19,781 nt of DNA from CAYUYV01 sp964449455 (GTDB taxonomy: Bacteria; Pseudomonadota; Alphaproteobacteria; JAJFIK01): contig CAYUYV010000086.1 of assembly GCA_964449455.1 (NCBI GenBank), forward strand, positions 1-19,781. The letters run 5' to 3'. This document shows positions 14,801 to 19,781 of the stretch, in pieces. The notes under the pieces were generated by a model. The model did not search any database, had not been told where the DNA came from, and worked only from the letters and a program-made list of their open reading frames with translations. Numbering within the stretch: position 1 is the first letter of the stretch; each line of letters begins with the position of its first letter. The translations under genes and the position numbers were made by a program.

Positions 14801-16764
14801 TCGGTCGTGGCCGGCGCAGGCAAGGCCAGGCGTTCCGCAAGGCCCGCCGCGGCGGATATCAGGCGGGGCAGGGCATCGAGCCACTGGGCCAGACCTGCTT
14901 TGATGGCTTTCAGGCGGTCCGTGTCCGGAATGGCCGCCAGATTGGCCCAGGGCGACAGGCCTGGCGGGGGTGCACCCCGTGTTGCCCCGGCCCTGTCCGC
15001 CCAGGCCTTTTCGAGATCGGAAAGAGCAATCCGGCAGCGCTCCCGCCCTTCCGCATCGAGTTCATCGGCATGCACCAGGTCCACGCCGTCAAAGGCCGGA
15101 TTGAGTGCCAGCCCGGCCGCCTTCGTTTCGGCACGAACAATATCGGCTGGTGTGATTCCCGTCGCGCCAAAGGGCGTCTCAAGGGCCTCAAGGGCCTGGG
15201 ATGCCTGCTCCAGGGCGCGGCGAATGTCTGCCGGGTCCTGTTCCGCCGGTGTTCGAACGAGGCCGTGCCGGTTTCGGATGGCTTCAAGGATGTCGGTCTG
15301 GCGCCGGTCGGCGGCTCGCCCGTCCAAGACAAAGGGGCTGATGTCCGGCCCGGCTTTGGAGGCGTGTTCGCCTGGTGGGGCGGTCGTGGTGGCCAGTGCT
15401 GTCTTCACGGCGTCGAGGGGCCCATCACTTGTGCTGACCAGCAGAACCGTTTCGCCCCGACCCAGGGTTTCGATGACCAGATTGCGAACATAGCCCGCCT
15501 TGTCCGTGCCCGGAGGGGCGAGCACGATCGTGCCATCGGCGGCATCGGCAAAGGAGGGATTGGGGCGGGCCCGGCCGGCCTGGAGGAAAAGGGCCGCGGC
15601 GCGGCCGGCCGGATCACTCCAGGTGGCCGGATCAAGATCCGCCCACAAACGATGGGCTGCACAGTCGAAGGCACCGAGCACGCAATAGGGATGCACCCGC
15701 CAGTGATGAACCCGCCACAACGCAAAGGTCTCAAGCGCCTGGGTGACGGCCTTGAGATAGCCCTCGGGCTGGTCCTGCCGGCCAAGGCCGGGCAGATCGA
15801 AACCGGTGCCCTCAAGGGCCGACAGGAGGGCCGGATTGACAAGCAGCCGGTCCGATGGCGCGCGCACCCGGCCATGGATTGATGGCCGGTCCGCCTTGGC
15901 CCCTTGGCGCGGCGCGGGCGCAAGGGCGGCCACGGGTTGGAGCAGGAGGGGTGAAAACCGGTCCCGGCCGTCCCCGTCCCGCCACTCCAGGATGCCATAG
16001 ACGATGTGCAAGGGGCTTGCGCCGTGGAGGGCCCGTCCTTCCTCGCCAAGGGCGCACAGCTCAAGGACTTTCCGGCGGCCCTCGTCCGGTGTGAGAAGGG
16101 TCTGAAGGTCGCCGATCGTGACCGTATGGACGCCTGACGCAAGGGCAAAGCGGTCCGGCAGGCCCTGGGCCTGGGCGCGGGTTGCCCTGGACGCTACCGG
16201 AGCGCTCGCGCGAGAGCGGGGCAGGCCGAGACGGTCCTGAACCCGGTCCACCATGGCCCGTTCCGCCGTGAGATAAGCCATATCGTCCGCATCGAGCACG
16301 GCTCTGGGCAGGGCGCTCAGATCGGCGCGAAAGCCCTCACCCGAGAGACGTTCGGCCTCGATTGCGTCGGTCAGGCGGTCCGGCGTGCCGGTTCCGGCGA
16401 GATCCGATCCATCGGGCGCGAGGCCATGGAGCGCCTGGGGTGTTCCAGAGGCGAGTGAGGTGTAAATGCGGTCAAGGGAGGGGCCGGCGAGGGGAACGAG
16501 GCCGCGCACATGGTTCCGCAGATCGGCCGAGAGCAGCACAGGGTCAAGGACCGGATCGAACACCGCGCGCCGGGCCGCTTCAAGCGATGCCAGGGGGAGG
16601 TCGGCGCCGCCATCCACATCCGGTGATGTCCCCGATGCGGCTAAAGAGGGCGCAATAGAGGCGGTCTCCGGAGGGCCAAGCGGTGCGGAGGTGGTTTCAG
16701 TCGGGGCCGAAGCGGGGGGGGATCCCGGCGTTTCGGGGGTTGCGGGGTCTGTCACGGAACGCAT
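11872..16764 (-). CDS. DUF4011/DUF3320-type SF1 helicase-like protein with degenerate ATPase motifs
   Basis: A 1630-residue protein with the layout of large DUF4011 helicases. The disordered N-terminus (1-65) is Pro/Ala/Thr-rich. The DUF4011-like part carries DLRNHVRGL (81-89), LHIVYGILEW (252-261), SPLLLQPV (271-278) and LWADLDPATW. Next come the Walker A region (416-423), a helical insert of about 880 residues, and the C-terminal SF1 half. The family Walker A GPPGTGKS is here APPGTDKA (K422 kept). Walker B reads DLVVLLEAN, with L1340 in the Asp position and E1341 kept. GDEHQMPP (1364-1371) is good. The QGDERD motif is TAGERRP (1542-1548); motif VI is GERFLVTLLSRAQ. The chain ends at 1630, with no Vsr/DUF2726-like nuclease. 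ATG 16764 follows GAAGTGAG; GTG 16794 is possible but has no such site. The open frame is intact, so selection acts on it. Probably unable to hydrolyse ATP; the role is unknown. Confidence 0.78.
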   Translation of the reverse strand: MRSVTDPATPETPGSPPASAPTETTSAPLGPPETASIAPSLAASGTSPDVDGGADLPLASLEAARRAVFDPVLDPVLLSADLRNHVRGLVPLAGPSLDRIYTSLASGTPQALHGLAPDGSDLAGTGTPDRLTDAIEAERLSGEGFRADLSALPRAVLDADDMAYLTAERAMVDRVQDRLGLPRSRASAPVASRATRAQAQGLPDRFALASGVHTVTIGDLQTLLTPDEGRRKVLELCALGEEGRALHGASPLHIVYGILEWRDGDGRDRFSPLLLQPVAALAPAPRQGAKADRPSIHGRVRAPSDRLLVNPALLSALEGTGFDLPGLGRQDQPEGYLKAVTQALETFALWRVHHWRVHPYCVLGAFDCAAHRLWADLDPATWSDPAGRAAALFLQAGRARPNPSFADAADGTIVLAPPGTDKAGYVRNLVIETLGRGETVLLVSTSDGPLDAVKTALATTTAPPGEHASKAGPDISPFVLDGRAADRRQTDILEAIRNRHGLVRTPAEQDPADIRRALEQASQALEALETPFGATGITPADIVRAETKAAGLALNPAFDGVDLVHADELDAEGRERCRIALSDLEKAWADRAGATRGAPPPGLSPWANLAAIPDTDRLKAIKAGLAQWLDALPRLISAAAGLAERLALPAPATTDEVTRLLGLTPEPRVLKTLQADPSLIPVLPVLADPTTETAARRLNGLWKQLDAIDADLKKTFDAVEPVSTRTDDVALLLQAWNRLPEPPNTLLGIKGDLDNLETRVEAVGQDRTFVTGFASALDLPAPDTAADLRLLQEAATLIDQTPRPALQANREALREETARASAAHLVNEIRTLRSRMRKLRKYMRVTLEIPPRVLLRAAHQLATTPLLLRPFSRRYAKARRLRDRILRRPQRVGTAPALLRALGDFTRMVDNFEDREEPVTLLGPLFKGIDTDTTLVEATVGFVEKAVSFAEAGSFGAALGEALCTASPDSLMRFAHDMGGEDGARLDAIRNRLETDEEDGLQAADLRLQVRQDAYDHILALGNALGLQDTVHREHLDDAVARLRQRSTLVNGELPSLETTIKALEAVGYDRANKARRVAALALLEALAPTDAGAGLDPARWRRNILASPALKDVPALETARVQTGELLKDVRAIEDGLGRDLDQPLADLAGRSLSGGLPLRDGIAWAARAMASDPIRDKAVTDARANAIEAGLEPLVAACEAADIRADLSPVFDKVYWESLGRRLREAARPPLNPSADPEALRTEKHALEATLAQAESNAVRRVLMNRTIPPGAGGTAPDHAREGELLPHVISGDVPVDRLFDQAPRTLQALMPCWLADPASLPILAPPPAEPFDLVVLLEANSVAEGPALSALLRARRAIFVGDEHQMPPPSFTLPWTDWTAERSGGRGDTDGPARALFDRARTCLPPGPDLWSLEPETNPDVLAFLNARFYGGRLVAPDTPAPRPKWSDGAAIQCHRVEGLASGDVNLIEAQAILDTARDHMEREPDTALGIVTTTSRQAALIKVLMDRRRSTDRVVDDYLDRWGDAAEGFYVRPIEATAGERRPVILASLVWARSKPNWPVPQSFGRLSGLHGERFLVTLLSRAQRRIHLFTSLSADDLPGQDETPAGVRTLKALLTALEDEAGAVF

Positions 16765-16906
16765 CTCACTTCGCCGTGGACGGAGCGCGCCCACGGTCAG
16801 GTCACAAACCCTGATGCCTACCCCCTAAGGCGAGGCTTGCCAATATCACGTTCGGGGCTGCCTCCTCACAGGCCCGCTGCACGATCAGTATTACGACATG
16901 TCCATA
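16765..16906. other. Gap between BCCT gene and helicase-like gene
   Basis: 142 bases between two - strand genes. Next to the BCCT stop, ATTACG (16890-16895) and CGTAAT (16913-16918) form a weak inverted repeat. No strong terminator or promoter is visible on the - strand, so read-through from the BCCT gene into the helicase-like gene is possible. Confidence 0.4.
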
Positions 16907-18949
16907 TCACGACGTAATTGTGCTAGCGGCCTCCAGATGGAGCGCCCGCAGATGGGCATCGTAATGGGCCACAACATCGCTGATCACCTGTTCGGCAGTG
17001 TAGCCCATGATGTCATAGTCCATATTGGTGCCGTTGATGTGGACCTCGGCCCGGTAGTGCCGCGGCGTGCGCCCATTGTTCCTGTCGTGCCCGTTCGGCA
17101 TCTCCGGAAACGCGAAGGACAAGGGGCGAAACCCCCGCATGCGGACGGAATAACAGAAGTCAGCCTCTTCCTGGTGGCGCACATGGAGTTCCGCCATGTC
17201 TCCACTGTCTGTCACCGAGGCTTCAAGGCCTGAGGATCGGATCTGCTCGGCGACCTTTTCCAGCGTCGGCACCACGGTTTCAACCATGAATTTCGCCACC
17301 TCCGTGCGCCGATAGTGGCGGATGATGGTGGACAGCCGTCGTTGCCAAGGCACGACCGCGCCCTGGATCGGCGGCGGCACCGGCCGGGTCTTGAACAGCG
17401 TTCGTCCGGCCACGTCATTGCTCAGTGCCTTATAGAGCCCGGCGCAGATGATCAGCAGAACCGTACAAAAGGGCAGGGCCATGGTGATGGTGGCCGCCTG
17501 AAGCGCCACAAGGCCGCCCGCCAGCAGCAGGACCGAGGCCACCACCCCTTCCGTGACCGCCCAAAAGACCCGCTGCCACACCGGAGGTTCCGGGTCGCCG
17601 CCGGACGTGATCATGTCGATGACCAGAGATCCGGAGTCCGAGGAGGTCACGAAGAATGTCACCACCAGGGTGATGGCGAGAAGGGAGCTGATCGCCTCCA
17701 GGGGTAGTGTCTCCAGCATGATGAAGACGGCGACGGGCAGGTTGTTGCTCACGGCGCCGGTCAGATCCGCAAGGCCGTTGAGTTCGGCATAAAGGGCTGT
17801 GCTGCCGAAAACCGTCAGCCAGAGGAAGGTGAAGCCCGTCGGCACGAACATCACGCCCAGGACGAATTCCCGGATGGTTCGGCCATGGGAGATCCGGGCA
17901 ATGAACATGCCGACAAAAGGCGACCAGGAAATCCACCAGCCCCAATAGAACAGGGTCCACCCGCCGATCCAGTCATTGGGCTCATAGGCATAAAGGCGGA
18001 AGGTCTGGCTCACAACACTCGACAAATAGGCTCCAAAATTTTGGGCCAGCGTGTTGAGGACAAAGATTGTCGGCCCCGCGGCCAGAACGAAAACGAGGAG
18101 CAGCACGGCAAGCAGCAGATTGAGCTGGCTCAGCCGCTTGATGCCCCCATCAAGGCCCATCACAACGGACACGGTGGCGGCGGTGGTAATGGCGGCAATG
18201 AGGACAATCTGAACGCCGGTATTGACTGGAAGGTCGAACAGATGGCCAAGGCCCGCATTGACCTGCGCGACACCGAGGCCAAGGCTCGTGGCGACCCCGA
18301 ACAGCGTGCCAAGCACCGCGACTATATCCACCGTGTGGCCAATGGGGCCGTGAATGCGCTCGCCGAGCAGTGGGTAAAGCGCCGATCGGATGGTCAGGGG
18401 CAGGTCATGGCGGAAAGCGAAATAGGCCAGCGACATCCCGACAATAATGTAAATCGCCCAGGCATGGATGCCCCAATGGAAGAAGGTCGTGACCATTGCC
18501 GCGCGCGCGGCGGAGTAGGTCTCGCCCTCGCCGGTGGGCGGATTGGCGTAATGGGTGATGGGCTCTGCGACGCCGAAAAACAGCAAACCAATGCCCATGC
18601 CTGCCGAAAACAGCATGGCAAACCAGGACGTGTAACTGTAGTCGGGCTCGGAATCGTCCCGGCCGAGCTTGATGTGTCCAAAGGGCGAGAGCGCGATCAG
18701 CACGGCAAAAACGAGGAAAAAGGCGACAGAGCTGACATAGAACCAGCCGAATGTGCTCGACACGGCTGCAAGCAGCGCCTGGAACTGGGCTTCGGCGGTG
18801 GATGAGAACAAGACGGCATAGACCGCGAAAACGAAAATGAGGCCCGCCGAGGTAAAAAAGACAGGACCATTGACCCGCAGCCATTTTGGCCCGTTATCCG
18901 ACATTTGCTGTGTGGGGCGGGGGCCGCCCCCGGGATGACTATCCGCCAT
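16907..18949 (-). CDS. BCCT-family choline/betaine transporter (BetT-like)
   Basis: A 680-residue secondary carrier for trimethylammonium osmolytes such as choline or glycine betaine, driven by Na+ or H+. It has about 12 membrane helices between residues 28 and 508. The glycine stretch GMGIG (117-121) lies in the substrate-binding helix. The family signature around the tryptophan box runs over 331-362 (WTLFYWGWWISWSPF, GMFIARISHGRTIREF). A hydrophilic C-terminal domain of about 170 residues (511-680) matches the long regulatory tail of BetT-type carriers, where it senses osmotic stress. ATG 18949 was chosen for AGGAG three to four bases upstream on the - strand; the frame upstream to 19030 looks non-coding. 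It lies near the betaine-synthesis genes, giving uptake alongside synthesis. The exact substrate cannot be decided. Confidence 0.93.
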   Translation of the reverse strand: MADSHPGGGPRPTQQMSDNGPKWLRVNGPVFFTSAGLIFVFAVYAVLFSSTAEAQFQALLAAVSSTFGWFYVSSVAFFLVFAVLIALSPFGHIKLGRDDSEPDYSYTSWFAMLFSAGMGIGLLFFGVAEPITHYANPPTGEGETYSAARAAMVTTFFHWGIHAWAIYIIVGMSLAYFAFRHDLPLTIRSALYPLLGERIHGPIGHTVDIVAVLGTLFGVATSLGLGVAQVNAGLGHLFDLPVNTGVQIVLIAAITTAATVSVVMGLDGGIKRLSQLNLLLAVLLLVFVLAAGPTIFVLNTLAQNFGAYLSSVVSQTFRLYAYEPNDWIGGWTLFYWGWWISWSPFVGMFIARISHGRTIREFVLGVMFVPTGFTFLWLTVFGSTALYAELNGLADLTGAVSNNLPVAVFIMLETLPLEAISSLLAITLVVTFFVTSSDSGSLVIDMITSGGDPEPPVWQRVFWAVTEGVVASVLLLAGGLVALQAATITMALPFCTVLLIICAGLYKALSNDVAGRTLFKTRPVPPPIQGAVVPWQRRLSTIIRHYRRTEVAKFMVETVVPTLEKVAEQIRSSGLEASVTDSGDMAELHVRHQEEADFCYSVRMRGFRPLSFAFPEMPNGHDRNNGRTPRHYRAEVHINGTNMDYDIMGYTAEQVISDVVAHYDAHLRALHLEAASTITS

Positions 18950-19308
18950 GCTCTCCTGCCTGTCTGTGCGAGGGACTGGCCCAAAACGGGTTTGTCTGCC
19001 GGCTGAGGCCGAACATCTGCCGCAACGCAATGTGGAATTTCATCCAGTCTAGGAAATCCTTGCGCCCAGTTCCAGGGACGCCTCCTGCCTGACAGGGCCC
19101 GGTTGCCACGCGTGTGCACACGCATCCCGTGCTGGGTGGTCAAGGGCGCGGTTATGCTGAATGCTATCAACTGTCTGGTAAGCGGCGCATGGCTTGGCTT
19201 GGCGGCACGGGAAGGGGCCGTCTTGGGCAGCCCCGTCCGCTCGCCGTTCCCCCTGCGCTGGCGCCATGGTATAGCGGCGGATGTCAAGGGGCTGGGATAG
19301 GACGCAAG
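18950..19308. other. Divergent promoter region between BCCT gene and pccA
   Basis: 359 bases between divergent genes, holding both promoters. Short frames here have no ribosome binding sites and no recognisable product. A 14-bp perfect palindrome lies at 19110-19123. No convincing -35/-10 pair stands out. GGATAGGA (19295-19302) is the pccA ribosome binding site. Confidence 0.5.
19110..19123. promoter_or_regulatory. Perfect 14-bp palindrome, candidate operator
   Basis: GCGTGTGCACACGC is a perfect dyad without a spacer, located midway between the divergent BCCT and pccA starts. This is a typical position for a repressor or activator dimer. The regulator is unknown; candidates are an osmolyte or a propionate/acyl-CoA sensor. 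Confidence 0.4.
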
Positions 19309-19781
19309 ATGTTTTCAAAGATTCTGATCGCAAATCGGGGCGAGATCGCCTGCCGGGTCATTCGCACCGCCAAACGCATGGGGATCAAGACGGTCGCCGT
19401 TTATTCCGAGGCCGACCACGATTCCCTGCATGTGGAAATGGCGGACGAGGCCGTCTATCTGGGGCCGCCGCCAGCCGCCCAGTCCTATCTCCTGATGGAC
19501 AAGGTGATCGAGGCTGTGCGGCAAACGGGCGCTGAGGCGGTTCATCCGGGCTTCGGCTTCCTGTCGGAGAACGCGAATTTCGCCAAAGCGCTGATGGATG
19601 CCGGTATCACCTTTATCGGCCCCAATCCGGGCGCCATCGGCGCGATGGGCGACAAGATCGAGTCCAAAAAGCTCGCCGCCGCGGCCGGGGTAAGCACGGT
19701 GCCGGGCTATCTCGGTGTTATTTCAGACACGGAAGAAGCCGTCCGTATCGCGAACGAAATCGGCTATCCGGTGATGATCAA
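19309..19781 (+). CDS. pccA: Propionyl-CoA carboxylase alpha subunit (biotin carboxylase), 5' part
   Basis: The first 157 residues of a biotin carboxylase subunit, cut by the window edge. It would carboxylate its own biotin with ATP and bicarbonate and pass the CO2 to PccB. The opening FSKILIANRGEIACRVIRTA is the classic biotin carboxylase N-terminus. It is followed by HPGFGFLSEN (about 83-92) and FIGP...AIGAMGDKIESK before the ATP-grasp domain. ATG 19309 follows AGGA by six bases. The 3' part, with the ATP-grasp core and the C-terminal biotin lysine (AMKM), is outside the window. PccA is favoured over acetyl- or methylcrotonyl-CoA carboxylases because pccB lies 9.8 kb upstream on the same strand. 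Confidence 0.93.
   Translation, partial: MFSKILIANRGEIACRVIRTAKRMGIKTVAVYSEADHDSLHVEMADEAVYLGPPPAAQSYLLMDKVIEAVRQTGAEAVHPGFGFLSENANFAKALMDAGITFIGPNPGAIGAMGDKIESKKLAAAAGVSTVPGYLGVISDTEEAVRIANEIGYPVMI

Noticed and set aside
13660..15882. A 740-codon + strand frame opposite the helicase-like gene.
   Set aside because: No recognisable domain, Gly/Arg/Gln-rich composition typical of antisense frames, and no ribosome binding site. The - strand frame carries ordered family motifs.
16808..16855. A 15-codon GTG-started - strand frame after AGGAGG, upstream of the helicase-like gene.
   Set aside because: It could be another leader, but it ends well before the gene start and has no unusual codon cluster. 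Not distinguishable from chance.
18950..19030. N-terminal extension of the BCCT carrier by 27 residues.
   Set aside because: Cys/Arg-rich extension unlike the family; AGGAG sits just upstream of ATG 18949.
1..19781. tRNA genes, rRNA genes, CRISPR arrays, insertion sequences and transposase genes.
   Set aside because: I looked for these on both strands and saw none; the only repeats are the coding linker and the 17-bp tandem copy.

Overview
The window is about 60% GC and reads as an alphaproteobacterial chromosome. The left edge is the 3' part of an A-type RNase P RNA. Shine-Dalgarno sequences are purine-rich, genes are closely packed, and propionyl-CoA carboxylase genes (pccB, pccA) are present. 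Glycine methylation genes and a BCCT transporter point to a marine or halophilic species. The species cannot be named from sequence alone.

Layout. (1) Positions 1-~218: 3' end of rnpB, + strand. (2) 522-2786: a large Calx-beta / von Willebrand A / Asp-Gly linker / tandem carbohydrate-binding-like protein, probably exported, closed by a strong terminator. (3) 2960-7238: an export operon on the + strand, consisting of a possible Trp-rich leader peptide, a membrane-fusion adaptor, an ABC ATPase and two FtsX/MacB-type permeases. (4) 7235-7675, - strand: a small membrane-anchored protein of unknown function whose stop codon interlocks with that of the second permease. (5) 7997-9529: pccB, with a promoter-like element upstream and an intrinsic terminator downstream. 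(6) 9618-10126: an AT-rich, mostly non-coding stretch. (7) 10127-11799: two overlapping methyltransferases that together convert glycine to glycine betaine. (8) 11872-16764, - strand: a 1630-residue DUF4011/DUF3320-type superfamily 1 helicase-like protein whose ATPase motifs are degenerate. (9) 16907-18949, - strand: a BCCT choline/betaine transporter. (10) 19309 to the right edge: the start of pccA.

How they fit together. The methyltransferase pair and the BCCT carrier form an osmoprotection module (synthesis plus uptake). This module and the helicase-like giant lie between pccB and pccA, two subunits of one enzyme that are usually encoded close together, so the 9.8 kb interval looks like accessory material.

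The most unusual object is the helicase-like protein. It keeps the family architecture but carries APPGTDKA where an active Walker A would read GPPGTGKS. It also has Leu in place of the Walker B Asp, a disrupted QGxE motif, and no C-terminal nuclease domain. It is either a pseudo-helicase with a new role or a decaying relative of the large helicases found in accessory and defence loci.
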